Shown in pieces: positions 46,535 through 55,465 of a DNA stretch of 64,000 nt. A program made the translations under genes and the position numbers. Position 1 is the first letter of the stretch. Each line of letters opens with the position of its first letter. The notes below the pieces were generated by a model. It was given only the letters and a program-made list of their open reading frames with translations. It made no database searches and was not told the origin of the DNA. The stretch comes from CBDBJR01 sp965206445 (GTDB lineage: Bacteria > Pseudomonadota > Gammaproteobacteria > Arenicellales > Poriferihabitantaceae). Where the stretch lies: assembly GCA_965206445.1 (NCBI GenBank), contig CBDBJR010000002.1, positions 2,542,001-2,606,000 on the forward strand, in the 5' to 3' direction.

Positions 46535-47502
46535 CAGCTTTGCACCCGCAGTCGGGGGTCAACAATGAAGTAGAGAATATCGACGATCAGGTTGATCACG
46601 ACAAAAACGAAGGCGATCAACATCAGGTAGGCCGCCATAACCGGAATATCGACCTCGCTCACCGCCTGAATAAACAGCAGCCCCATACCGGGCCACTGAA
46701 ACACGCTTTCGGTGATGATGGCAAACGCGATAATCGAGCCGATCTGCAAGCCGATAATCGTAATCACCGGCACCAGCGTGTTGCGCAGGGCAATAGAAAA
46801 ATTGATCATCCGCGGGCTTAGCCCGCGCGCATGGGCAAACTTGATGTAATCGGTGCGCAGCACCTCGAGCATCTCGGCGCGCACCAGGCGGACAATCAGC
46901 GTCAGCTGAAAAACCGCCAGCGTAAAGGCCGGCATCAGCAGCGATTTCACCCCGCTGACGGTCAGAAACCCGGTGCTCCACCAGCCGAGATCGACCACCT
47001 CACCGCGGCCGAAAGTCGGCAGCCAGCGCAAGGTCACGCCGAAAAAAAGAATCAGCAGGATGCCGATCAGGAAAGTCGGCAGGGAAACCCCCACCAATGA
47101 CAGCGCCATAAACCCGCGGCTGATCCAGTTTTTGGGTTTCAACGCGGTATAAATGCCCATCGGCACGCCCAGCGCCAATGCCAGCAGCGCCGAGACGAAA
47201 GAGAGCTCGAGCGTGGCCGGAAAGCGTTCGGCAATCAACCCGCTGACCGGTTGGCGCAGCCGGTAGGACATGCCCCAGTCTCCGCGCACCGCATTGGCAA
47301 TAAACCGGCCGTACTGCACGACCACCGGGTCATTCAGCCCGAGCGACTCCGTCAGGGCCTCGCGCTCACTGAAGGTCGTATCCTGACCGACCATATTGTT
47401 GACCGGGTCGCCGACAAAGCGAAACAGGCCAAAGGCGATCAGCCCGACCACCAGCATGACGGCAATCGACTGCAACAGCCGTATGGAAACGAACCTGAGC
47501 AT
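46534..47502 (-). CDS. Peptide-type ABC transporter permease (DppB-like)
   Basis: A 322-residue inner-membrane permease with helices throughout and LRFVSIRLLQSIAVMLVVGLIAFGLF at the N-terminus. The EAA-like loop ARGLSPRMINFSIALRNTLVPVITI matches DppB/OppB. A GAGGGAGC Shine-Dalgarno precedes the start (47505-47516). It lies 127 bp downstream of the binding-protein gene and overlaps the second permease by one base. Confidence 0.93.
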   Translation of the reverse strand: MLRFVSIRLLQSIAVMLVVGLIAFGLFRFVGDPVNNMVGQDTTFSEREALTESLGLNDPVVVQYGRFIANAVRGDWGMSYRLRQPVSGLIAERFPATLELSFVSALLALALGVPMGIYTALKPKNWISRGFMALSLVGVSLPTFLIGILLILFFGVTLRWLPTFGRGEVVDLGWWSTGFLTVSGVKSLLMPAFTLAVFQLTLIVRLVRAEMLEVLRTDYIKFAHARGLSPRMINFSIALRNTLVPVITIIGLQIGSIIAFAIITESVFQWPGMGLLFIQAVSEVDIPVMAAYLMLIAFVFVVINLIVDILYFIVDPRLRVQS

Positions 47503-47629
47503 TTTCGCTCCCTCGACTTACACGCGGTTGTCAGCGCGGCGGCGGCAACCCGCAGGCCGACGCGACTGACGGCGCCGCGGATATGGGTCGCATTGCCTCA
47601 CCGCAGGGCCGCCGTTACCGCAAGCCGAA

Positions 47630-49246
47630 TTACTCGATCACAACGTTGCGAAAATCGAGCACATTGTCCGCCCGCTGCGCCACGGTTACCCCGGAGCGCA
47701 CGCCCCAGGACAGCGGCTGCTGATGCAGCGGCAGGTAGCCGACCTCTTCCCGCAGGATGGTAAACGCCTCGGCCACCAGTTTCTGCCGCTGGGCCTGATC
47801 GGTTTCCTTTTCAACCGCTTTGGTAATCTCGTCAATGCGGGTGTTGGCATAGCGGCCGTAATTGAACTGGCCGGTATTGGTCTGGGGGTTGAACGACGAC
47901 ATCAGATTGAACAGCACGTTGTGCACGTCGATCGTCCCCGGCGTCCAGCCGAGCAGATAGAAAGACGAATCGAAGTCATTTTGCGGCGACACCTTGGCAA
48001 AGTACTTGGATTTCGGCTGCGCATTGAGATCGACCTTGATGCCGATACGGGCCAGCAGGCCGACCACGGCCTGACAGATTTTTTCGTCGTTGACATAGCG
48101 ATTGTTCGGGCAGTCCATGCCCAGCTCGAACCCGTCCGGGTAGCCGGCCTCGGCCAGCAATTGTTTTGATTTGGCCGCGTCATATGCGTAAGGCCGGTTC
48201 AGGCTCTGATCGAAACCGTTGATCTGCGGCGCAATCAGTATACCGGCCGGCACCGCCGCCCCGCGCATGATCTTTTGGTTGATGGTATCGATATCGATGG
48301 CATGCGCCATGGCCGCCCGCACCCGCCTGTCTTGCAGCGGATTTTTGCCCTTGATATTGGAATACAGCAGCTCATCGCGAAACTGATCCATGCCGAGAAA
48401 AATGGTGCGCGCCTCGGGGCCGGTCAGCGGCCGCACCCCGTCGGCACCGTCAAGCCGCTGCCAGTCCTGCACCGGCACCGGATACACCAGATCCAGATCG
48501 CCGGAAATCAGCGCCGCCACCCGGGTCGCATCCTGTCCAATCGGCGTGAACTCGACCTCGGTCACGTTGCTCGGAATGTCTTTCCAATAATTGTTGAAGC
48601 GGGTAAACCGCGAGCGCACGTCCGGCTGCCGCTCGACCAGAATGAACGGCCCGGTGCCGTTGGCATTCTGCGCCGCATAGGTCGCAGTGGCATCGGCCGC
48701 CTTCGGGCTGGTTGCCTCAGTGGCGCCGTTTTTCTCCGACCATTGCTTGTCCATGATGTAAAGAAACACCAGCTCACGCGGCAAAATGGGATTGGGCGCC
48801 GGCGTTTCAAGCTCAATCGTATAGTCGTCGATCTGCTTGATATTCGCCATCTTCGCGCCATAGCCCTTCATATCGGAGCCTTCGGTGAGCGAGCGCTGCC
48901 AGGAAAAAATCACATCGGCGGCGGTAAAATCACCGCCATCGTGGAACTTCACGCCCTCGCGCAGCTTGAATACCCAGCTCGTCGGGCCGGTATTTTCCCA
49001 GCTTTCCGCCAGCCCCGGCTGCAAGCCCAGGTTTTGATCGTAGGCGGTCAGGCCTTCATAGACATTGCCGAGGTAGCCGAGCGTAAACGTCTCGTTCAAG
49101 CCGTGCGGGTCGAGCGATTGTATGTCCCCTTGAAAGGCCCACTTAAACGTTTTCGCCCCGGCAGCAACCGGCGCGCTCAGCAGCGCAGCCGCGAGCAGTG
49201 CAAACAACCAACGGGAAGCGGTGTTATATACCGGTGCTATAGACAT
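47630..49246 (-). CDS. Peptide-type ABC transporter substrate-binding protein (family 5)
   Basis: A 538-residue precursor with a signal peptide (about residues 5-32, ending VAAGA), then the family 5 pattern: FKWAFQGDIQSLDPHG, LQPGLAESWENTGPTSWVFKLREGVKFHDG, and DRRVRAAMAHAIDIDTINQ. Binds an oligopeptide or similar compound for the cognate importer. Start 49246 is chosen because AGGAGG lies at optimal distance upstream. First gene of the minus-strand operon 49246-43887 (binding protein, two permeases, fused ATPase). The ligand is not evident. Confidence 0.93.
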   Translation of the reverse strand: MSIAPVYNTASRWLFALLAAALLSAPVAAGAKTFKWAFQGDIQSLDPHGLNETFTLGYLGNVYEGLTAYDQNLGLQPGLAESWENTGPTSWVFKLREGVKFHDGGDFTAADVIFSWQRSLTEGSDMKGYGAKMANIKQIDDYTIELETPAPNPILPRELVFLYIMDKQWSEKNGATEATSPKAADATATYAAQNANGTGPFILVERQPDVRSRFTRFNNYWKDIPSNVTEVEFTPIGQDATRVAALISGDLDLVYPVPVQDWQRLDGADGVRPLTGPEARTIFLGMDQFRDELLYSNIKGKNPLQDRRVRAAMAHAIDIDTINQKIMRGAAVPAGILIAPQINGFDQSLNRPYAYDAAKSKQLLAEAGYPDGFELGMDCPNNRYVNDEKICQAVVGLLARIGIKVDLNAQPKSKYFAKVSPQNDFDSSFYLLGWTPGTIDVHNVLFNLMSSFNPQTNTGQFNYGRYANTRIDEITKAVEKETDQAQRQKLVAEAFTILREEVGYLPLHQQPLSWGVRSGVTVAQRADNVLDFRNVVIE

Positions 49247-49479
49247 TTTTACCTCCTGAGTTTTTGATGTGTTCAAGACCATGTCGGCTGTATATGCGCC
49301 GCTCAGCCAACCACAAACCGAGGCTTTCCGCCGGCGAACGGCGCAAACAGCGCCACATATTCTGCTTTCGACCGCCCTGATTAGACTCGATTGAAAGCCA
49401 ATTCGTCAAGGCCAAAATACCGCATTGACGGTTCGCGCTATAATCCGGGCTGAACTCAACCCATACCACCCTGTCCGCC

Positions 49480-50277
49480 ATGAAAATCATCAGTTGGAAC
49501 GTCAACGGTCTGCGTGCGGTCGCGCGTAAAAACGAATTGCAGCATCTGCTGCGCACGCAGCGGCCGGACATACTGATGCTGCAGGAAACCAAAGGCAGCG
49601 CTGAACAATTCGAGCCGCTGGTCGAGCAGCACCCGGATTACCGCCAGTATTACAGCAGCGCCGACAAGAAAGGCTATGCTGGCACGTCGGTCTGGGCGTC
49701 AACCGGTTTCCTGCAAGCGGCGAGCGACGTCGAGTTTGCCGCCTCGGCGCCGGCAATACCGAATGCCGACGAGGGGCGGGTAGCGCATTTGTCGCTACAG
49801 CATGGCGGCGAGGCCTGGGATTTGTTCTGCATTTATTTTCCGAACGGCGGCAAAAGCGAACAGGCCTGGGTCGAAAAACTGGTGTTTTACGATCGCATAC
49901 ACGACTACATGAACCAGCGCCGCCGCCAGGGTCGGATTGTGGTGGTGGGCGGCGATATGAACGTGGCGCATACCGAAATCGATATTGCCCGCCCGAAGGA
50001 CAACGACGGCAAAATCGGCTTCCACCCCAAAGAGCGCGCCTGGATGGATCGCTTGGTTGCCGACGACTGGTCGGACGTCTGGCGCAGCCGCAACCCGGGC
50101 GTCACCGACCAGTATTCCTGGTGGCACCTGCTCAGCCGCGGGCGCGAACGCAACGTCGGCTGGCGCATCGACTATTTTCTGATGGCGCAGAACCGGCTCG
50201 ACCGGGTTGGCGAAATCACCTATCTGCACGCGCAAATGGGCTCGGATCATTGCCCGTTATCGATGGTGTTGACCTGA
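49480..50277 (+). CDS. xthA: Exodeoxyribonuclease III
   Basis: Apurinic/apyrimidinic endonuclease and 3' exonuclease of base excision repair. The 265-residue EEP-fold protein has MKIISWNVNGLRAV, LMLQETKG (metal-binding Glu), the GDMNVAHTEIDIA active-site region, and the C-terminal GSDHCPLSMVL with the catalytic His. Length and motifs match the family. It is divergent from the peptide importer, 233 bp from its start, and converges with the RidA-type gene. Confidence 0.95.
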   Translation: MKIISWNVNGLRAVARKNELQHLLRTQRPDILMLQETKGSAEQFEPLVEQHPDYRQYYSSADKKGYAGTSVWASTGFLQAASDVEFAASAPAIPNADEGRVAHLSLQHGGEAWDLFCIYFPNGGKSEQAWVEKLVFYDRIHDYMNQRRRQGRIVVVGGDMNVAHTEIDIARPKDNDGKIGFHPKERAWMDRLVADDWSDVWRSRNPGVTDQYSWWHLLSRGRERNVGWRIDYFLMAQNRLDRVGEITYLHAQMGSDHCPLSMVLT

Positions 50278-50304
50278 CCCGGCGACAGCCCGGCCGGCAC
50301 GGCG

Positions 50305-51510
50305 TTATGCCGGTTGGCGCACCGCAATCACTTCAAACTCGGTCATCATGCCGGGGTAGGCCAGGTGCTCCAGCGGGATGCCGGTGGCGGCGGCCGGGTG
50401 GTGCGGGTGGCCGGAGCGGATTGCCAGGTTGGCGTGCAGTTGCTGCGGATGATTCGCCGGCCCATCCGCCGCCCGATAAAACGCATTGAGCTTGATCACG
50501 TCACGCCATTGCGCCCCCAGCCCGGCCAGCACGGCCTGAATATTCTGCACGCTGATTTTACTCTGAGCGGCCGGGTCGTTCGGGTGCAGCACGTTGGCCT
50601 GCGCATCCATCGCCACCTGCCCGCCGGTAAAAATCAGATTGCCGCAGCGCAATCCATGTTTGAACGGCAGCCGAATCGGCCAATCCCAATGCCCCTGCGG
50701 CCAGCTGTGTTGACGCGCCAATTGCGCGCCGTTTTCACCGCGCATGATCCAGCAATCGGTTTGTATGCAGGCGCCCTGCGGGTACAGACGGGCCAGCGGC
50801 AGCCCGGTCGCAACCGGCCCCGGGTCGGGGTAGTAATCGGCGCGAATGGCCGCACCCCGGGCCCAATCTTCGGCATTATCCCGACCACTGTACCAGTTGT
50901 TGATTTTGACAATATCGGTTCGCCTGGCGGCATAGAACGCCAGGATAGCGTCGAGTTTTTGCAGGCTGATTCGGCTTTGCTCCACCACGTCACCGGGGCA
51001 GATCGGGTGGCCGGCGTCATCGACAGCCCGAATCGCGCCGACAAAAATCATTTCCCCTTGCCCGAGGGCGGCGGGGAACGGCGAATCCGGGCCTGGCAGG
51101 CGCAAGCGCGGGCGACCGGATTGACGCAGGCCGTAAGCGTCTATTGACACCATGACACCGGGATAGAACAGCTGCGACAGCGGCACCGGCGTGATTACCG
51201 GCAACGCATCGCCGCCGAGCAGGTCGGCTATCGACTCGAGACAGGCTTGTTCATCGACCCCGCCGGGGTTGACGTAATACACCACCAGCTTGGTCAGATC
51301 GGATAACCGGCAGCCGAGCTCATCTACCAGCCGCGCGATATGCCGAACGACCGCACGCGACTGTGCCGTCAGGTTGCCGGGATTTTGCACCTCGCCTTGC
51401 GCCTGCAGATCCGCCTGTCCGGAAAGGCAGAACAGATCGCCGCACATAACCGCCATACTGTACGGCGTATCCACCCTGTGCCCGTGTTCAGGCGGGCGGA
51501 TATGGCGCAT
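50305..51510 (-). CDS. Triple RidA-domain (YjgF/UK114) protein
   Basis: A 401-residue protein built of three RidA folds: about residues 1-127, 135-262 and 275-401. Each has a YjgF-like strand-helix pattern (for example LFCLSGQADLQ, MIFVGAIRAV, LIFTGGQVAMD) and an ending like PLxxLxYPGxMxxxxxxA. The arginine that in RidA binds the imine carboxylate is absent from the expected place in all three, so imine/enamine deamination is doubtful. A single chain with three modules could form a pseudo-trimer, the RidA oligomer. Binding of a metabolite or a different hydrolytic activity is possible. Confidence 0.75.
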   Translation of the reverse strand: MRHIRPPEHGHRVDTPYSMAVMCGDLFCLSGQADLQAQGEVQNPGNLTAQSRAVVRHIARLVDELGCRLSDLTKLVVYYVNPGGVDEQACLESIADLLGGDALPVITPVPLSQLFYPGVMVSIDAYGLRQSGRPRLRLPGPDSPFPAALGQGEMIFVGAIRAVDDAGHPICPGDVVEQSRISLQKLDAILAFYAARRTDIVKINNWYSGRDNAEDWARGAAIRADYYPDPGPVATGLPLARLYPQGACIQTDCWIMRGENGAQLARQHSWPQGHWDWPIRLPFKHGLRCGNLIFTGGQVAMDAQANVLHPNDPAAQSKISVQNIQAVLAGLGAQWRDVIKLNAFYRAADGPANHPQQLHANLAIRSGHPHHPAAATGIPLEHLAYPGMMTEFEVIAVRQPA

Positions 51511-51516
51511 CTTCAG

Positions 51517-52029
51517 TCAGCCCTGCGATGCCAGATAATCGACCACGTCCATGCTCGGCGGCCAGATCCCCTGCCGGGTCAGCACCGCATGCACCTGCCC
51601 GCGATGATGGGTCTGGTGGTTAAACAGCGTCATCAGAATCACATCGACGGTTAGTTGCTGCTCGCCTTTGCCATCGAGGCGTGTGAACCGCACCGACCGC
51701 TTCACGCCCGCTGCATCGAGGCCGTTGACCAGCTCGATCAGGTGCGCATCTTCCTCCCGACGCGCCGCCGACAGGGCGACGAAATCGGCGTGCAGTTGTT
51801 GATCCAGCGCAACGACAGGATGCGCTGCGGCCTGTATTCGACAGCGCCATAATATATCGACCAGCAGCAGATGATTCAGTGTGTCGTGCACCGATGAAAA
51901 AAACAAACCCTGCGCCGACGCATACACCTCGGCCGGCAGTTTTGCGACCTGTGCATACAGCTCCCGGTTGGCCCATCGGTTAAAGCCGGCCATCAGCGGC
52001 AAATGCGCATTCAAGTCGGGCTCAGCCAT
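51517..52029 (-). CDS. DinB family protein
   Basis: A 170-residue four-helix-bundle protein of the DinB/YfiT group, with the metal-ligand histidines in HDTLNHLLLVD and FNHQTHHRGQVHAVL, and AEPDLNAHLPLMAGFNRWANREL at the N-terminus. DinB folds often bind a divalent metal and act as thiol-dependent S-transferases (such as the mycothiol/bacillithiol types), but no such cofactor system is visible. It lies 6 bp upstream of the RidA-type gene on the same strand. Confidence 0.85.
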   Translation of the reverse strand: MAEPDLNAHLPLMAGFNRWANRELYAQVAKLPAEVYASAQGLFFSSVHDTLNHLLLVDILWRCRIQAAAHPVVALDQQLHADFVALSAARREEDAHLIELVNGLDAAGVKRSVRFTRLDGKGEQQLTVDVILMTLFNHQTHHRGQVHAVLTRQGIWPPSMDVVDYLASQG

Positions 52030-52043
52030 CGTTCAACCCGGCC

Positions 52044-52496
52044 TCAATGGCAGGCTTTGCCCCATTTTTTCAAGCGCCAATAGTTGTACGGCCAGGGCGC
52101 CAGAAACCCCGCCGCCAGCATCAGCGGCACGACCCACCACGTGAGCACCGCCCCGCCCGTCAACAGCCAATCCACGCTGTTCATCACCGCTTCCATTGCG
52201 ACCATCGACACCATGCTCATGCCGAGCGCGGTTTTGAGGGCGGCGGAAAAATGCATACCGCGCCGCAGCAGGATAACGGTTTCCAATGCAATGCTGGTGA
52301 GCAGGCCGTTGACTATCGCCAGCGCCATGATGCCGGCGGTCGGCCAGGGGATTTGCGTCAGCTGAAAGAAAATAATCGTACCGAAATCGCCGATAGAGCA
52401 GCCGGCGAGACACCACAGTGTGTTGCTCGCGCTGATGCGCCAGGTCGATTTGCAGCGCCAGAATACGGCAGGGAGGACGTCGGTGGATACATTCAT
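52044..52496 (-). CDS. DUF4396 membrane protein
   Basis: A 150-residue protein with about four hydrophobic helices and the DUF4396 hallmarks WRISASNTLWCLAGCSIGDF and TWWVVPLMLAAGFLAPWPYNYWRL. No function is established for the family. The start at 52496 (MNVSTDV) is preferred to 52568 since the preceding residues are unconserved. It lies 14 bp upstream of the DinB gene on the same strand. Confidence 0.8.
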   Translation of the reverse strand: MNVSTDVLPAVFWRCKSTWRISASNTLWCLAGCSIGDFGTIIFFQLTQIPWPTAGIMALAIVNGLLTSIALETVILLRRGMHFSAALKTALGMSMVSMVAMEAVMNSVDWLLTGGAVLTWWVVPLMLAAGFLAPWPYNYWRLKKWGKACH

Positions 52497-52823
52497 CGCG
52501 GGTAACGGATAATCCGGTCGGTAAAAATCTGTCGGTTTGATAGTAGCACTTTCGCGCCGCCGCGGCATCTGTTTGTTGCCAACTGTGAATTCAGCTTACA
52601 AGTGCAACGTCACCGACCCATACAGCGCCTTTTTATTGTGGCGTAGTAATGGTAGCCCTACCATCCATTTCACACCCATTCAGCCAGGCCAATGTCTCAA
52701 TCTTCCAACATTTCCGCAGATTATTGTCGGCGGAAAATACCGCCTAACGCCATCCCTCTCGCGCGGCTACGATAGAATGATGGACACCCTCACTGAACTC
52801 GTTGAGATGGAGCGCGCCGAACA
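52497..52823. other. Gap upstream of the Old Yellow Enzyme gene
   Basis: This 327-bp gap contains promoters for the divergent DUF4396 and oxidoreductase genes by position only. A small frame (52537-52827) overlaps the oxidoreductase start but looks non-coding. Nothing else is recognised; its composition begins to shift toward A/T near 52600. Confidence 0.4.
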
Positions 52824-54032
52824 ATGATTGATCGCCCGCTGATTTTGCCCTGCGGAGCGATTTTGCCGAATCGCATTACCAAAGCGGCAATGTCCGAAGC
52901 ATTGGGCGATTCGCAAAACGACATTACCGACGGAATGATTAATCTCTACCGTCAATTCGCCGAGGGCGGCGCAGGAATGATTATCACCGGCAACATTCCG
53001 GTGGACCGAAATCATCTTGAGCACGCCGCCAATGTCGTTTTGGACGACGACTCTGATTTTGCGCAATTGCGTCGCCTCGCCGAAGCCGGAAAAAGCGGCG
53101 GCGGATTGTTTCTGGCGCAGATTAATCACGCCGGACGGCAAACGCCGGACTTCATTAATGCGCATCCGCTGTCGCTGTCGGAGGTGAAATTGGATTTGCC
53201 CGGCTACGGAATTCCACGCGAGGCGACTTCGACGGAATTGGAGAATGTCCCCGCTCAATTTGTCTGCGCCGCCGAATTAGCGAAAGTGGCCGGATTTGAC
53301 GGCGTTGAAATTCATTCCGCGCACGGCTACCTGCTGAGTTCGTCGCTTTCTCCGCGAATCAATTTGCGAAGCGATGAATGGGGCGGGACGATAAAAAAAC
53401 GCGCGCGTCTGCCGCTGGAAATTATTCGCGCCGTCCGAATTGCACTTGGGGCGAAATTTATCGTCGGCGTAAAAATCAATTCATCCGATTTTCAGAAAGG
53501 CGGATTGAACAATGAAGACAGCGTTGCGACGGCGAAAATGATTGAAGAAGCGGGGGCGGATTTTTTAGAAATTTCCGGCGGCAATTTTGAGCAACCGAAA
53601 TCGTATGAGCATCAATCCGGCATCGTAAAAAATCCCGAGCGCGAGGCGTATTTTTTGGCGCATTCGCGGGCGGCGAAAGCGTCGCTGAAAATTCCGGTGA
53701 TGGCGACCGGAGGGTTTCGCTCGCGCATCGCAATGGATTCGGCTTTGGCGAAAAACGGGGCGGATATTATCGGCATTGCGCGTCCTTTTGTTATCGCTCC
53801 GGATTTTCCGGCGAAATTGCTGGCGGGCGAAATTGATTCGGCCCCGGCGATGGAAAGGACTTTTCCACCGTCCGATGAATTGCCCCGCGTGGCGGTCTTG
53901 AATTGGTTTTGCCACCAATTGCTTTTGCGCGGAAAAAACGGCGCTGCGGATTTATCGCTGCCGATTTTGGCGGGACACGAAAAATACCTGGCTTTTGTCA
54001 CTCATGCGTCCAACATTCGGAAGAAAAAGTGA
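52824..54032 (+). CDS. NADH:flavin oxidoreductase (Old Yellow Enzyme family)
   Basis: A 402-residue FMN-dependent ene-reductase-like protein. The barrel shows LPNRITKAAMSEALGD, FLAQINHAGRQTP, the active-site stretch VEIHSAHGYLLSSSLSPRINLRSDEWGG, ISGGNFEQP and ADIIGIARPFVIAPDF. It would reduce C=C bonds of enones or similar with NAD(P)H. Codon use is distinct from its GC-rich neighbours (frequent GAAATT, CGAATT), and it lies between DUF4396 and a transposase, so horizontal acquisition is likely. Its stop lies 2 bp before AGCG; the IS5-type gene follows 150 bp later. Confidence 0.88.
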   Translation: MIDRPLILPCGAILPNRITKAAMSEALGDSQNDITDGMINLYRQFAEGGAGMIITGNIPVDRNHLEHAANVVLDDDSDFAQLRRLAEAGKSGGGLFLAQINHAGRQTPDFINAHPLSLSEVKLDLPGYGIPREATSTELENVPAQFVCAAELAKVAGFDGVEIHSAHGYLLSSSLSPRINLRSDEWGGTIKKRARLPLEIIRAVRIALGAKFIVGVKINSSDFQKGGLNNEDSVATAKMIEEAGADFLEISGGNFEQPKSYEHQSGIVKNPEREAYFLAHSRAAKASLKIPVMATGGFRSRIAMDSALAKNGADIIGIARPFVIAPDFPAKLLAGEIDSAPAMERTFPPSDELPRVAVLNWFCHQLLLRGKNGAADLSLPILAGHEKYLAFVTHASNIRKKK

Positions 54033-54104
54033 TTAAGCGACCGTTTATTTGTGTCCAAAATTAAAAACAACGGCGGTTGACGACAATGATTTTCGGCGGT
54101 TAAT

Positions 54105-55315
54105 TTGCCGTTAATGCGCTTCTTCCCAATTATTTCCGATGCCGATATTGACTTCCAAAATCATTATCAGAGGCTGAATTCCATGCAACAGACACTTTCT
54201 GAAAACGGATTCGAGAAATTCCGTAAGAAGACCCGTAAAGAGCGGTTTCTGGAAGAGATGGAAACGATTATCCCCCGGGAGGAACTAGCCAAAGTCATTA
54301 AACCGTTTTACCCCCATCCAAAGGGTGCGGGGCGTCCCCCGATCGGGATTGAACGCATGCTGCGCATCCATTTTCTTCAGCACTGGTTTAATCTCTCCGA
54401 CCCGGCCGTAGCAGAAGCGCTGTATGACTCGCACGCATTGCGCCGGTTTGTCGGTATAGACCTCGGTAGAGAGCCGGCTCCCGATGAGACCACGGTGTGC
54501 AAATTCCGCCATTTGATGGAGAAGCACGATCTGGGCGACCAACTGTTTCATCAGATGAATCAGTATCTGCAAGAAAATGGCCTGAAGGTCTCGCGTGGCA
54601 CAATTGTTGATGCGAGCATCATACATGCCCTGAGTTCTACCAGGAACAAGAAAAAAGAGCGCGACCCGGATATGCGTCAGGTTCGCAAGGGCAGGCAGTG
54701 GTATTTTGGAATGAAGGCGCACATTGGTGTGGGCAGTCGCACCAGGCTGATTCATTCGGTGGTTGCAACGCCTGCGAATGTGCACGACGCCCAGGTTCTT
54801 AGCGACCTGCTGCACGGCGAGGAAACCCGTGTCTGGGGTGATTCGGCCTATACGGGTCAGGGGCAAGTGATAACCGATTGTGCGCCGCAGGCAAGGGATT
54901 TCACGCAAGCGAAAAGCTGTAGGAACCGACCGGTGACGGAGCAGGAGCGTTGTGCAAACCGGAACAAATCCCGGGTCAGGGCCAAGGTGGAACATCAGTT
55001 TGGCATTATCAAACGACGGTTCGGGTTTTGCAAAGTGCGCTACCGTGGGCTGGATAAGAATGCGCATCGTCTGTTCGTGGCCTGTGCCTTGAGTAATCTG
55101 GTGATGGCCAAAACCTCGCTGTTGAGGCGAAAGCGGCTGGAATTGTGGGTAAGTTACGCCTGAAAAAAGTGAGATGGGGGAAGAAAAGCCCCGGAAGCGG
55201 TGAAACAGCACTTTTTGAGTCGAGTTCATCGGCATCAATGCCACATATCTGAATAGTGAAAGAGCGTTTCGCATTGAAACTACAGTTTTCATGTGTTAAT
55301 CAGATGTTCCTTAAA
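54105..55315 (+). mobile_element. IS5-family insertion sequence, ends uncertain
   Basis: The transposase gene is flanked by non-coding DNA: about 150 bp on the left and about 150 bp on the right. A candidate right end is 55296-55313, whose reverse complement GGAACATCTGATTAA resembles the terminal repeat of several IS5-family elements. No good left partner was found, so the left end may be degenerate or lie in 54020-54180, near or at the oxidoreductase stop. The boundaries given are a guess. Confidence 0.4.
54183..55163 (+). CDS. IS5-family transposase
   Basis: A 326-residue DDE transposase of the IS5 family: N-terminal MQQTLSENGFEKFRKKTRKERFLEEME, AGRPPIGIERMLRIHFLQHW, SDPAVAEALYD, then the DDE residues in GTIVDASIIHA (Asp), VWGDSAYTG (Asp) and AKVEHQFGIIKRRFG (Glu). 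The frame is full length and looks active. Start 54183 begins the conserved N-terminus; the frame extends to 54105 without conservation. Confidence 0.92.
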   Translation: MQQTLSENGFEKFRKKTRKERFLEEMETIIPREELAKVIKPFYPHPKGAGRPPIGIERMLRIHFLQHWFNLSDPAVAEALYDSHALRRFVGIDLGREPAPDETTVCKFRHLMEKHDLGDQLFHQMNQYLQENGLKVSRGTIVDASIIHALSSTRNKKKERDPDMRQVRKGRQWYFGMKAHIGVGSRTRLIHSVVATPANVHDAQVLSDLLHGEETRVWGDSAYTGQGQVITDCAPQARDFTQAKSCRNRPVTEQERCANRNKSRVRAKVEHQFGIIKRRFGFCKVRYRGLDKNAHRLFVACALSNLVMAKTSLLRRKRLELWVSYA

Positions 55316-55383
55316 TTATTGGTGTAAGTGCGTATAAAAAATATGCCATGAAAAAGTGAAAAAAGATCGACTTTAGCGAAAAA

Positions 55384-55428
55384 ATTATGGTATTTTCGAG
55401 GATGCCCGCGTAGGTGGGCGTCCATAAT
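55384..55428 (+). promoter_or_regulatory. Stem-loop in the leader of the glycerol operon
   Basis: ATTATGG (55384) pairs with CATAAT (55423) and GATGCCC (55401) with GGGCGTC (55416), giving a bulged hairpin with an 8-nt loop and a 10-nt internal bulge. It is followed by a T-rich stretch (55435-55441), then GGAGG and the ATG at 55466. It could be a transcript end of the IS side, an attenuator, or a protective 5' structure; none is demonstrated. Confidence 0.45.
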
Positions 55429-55465
55429 ATTAAATTTTTTTATATTTACCAAACTGGAGGAAGCC

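Noticed and set aside
52537..52827. 96-codon frame upstream of the Old Yellow Enzyme gene
   Set aside because: No family pattern; its stop overlaps the oxidoreductase start, which could suggest coupling, but composition and start context look random.
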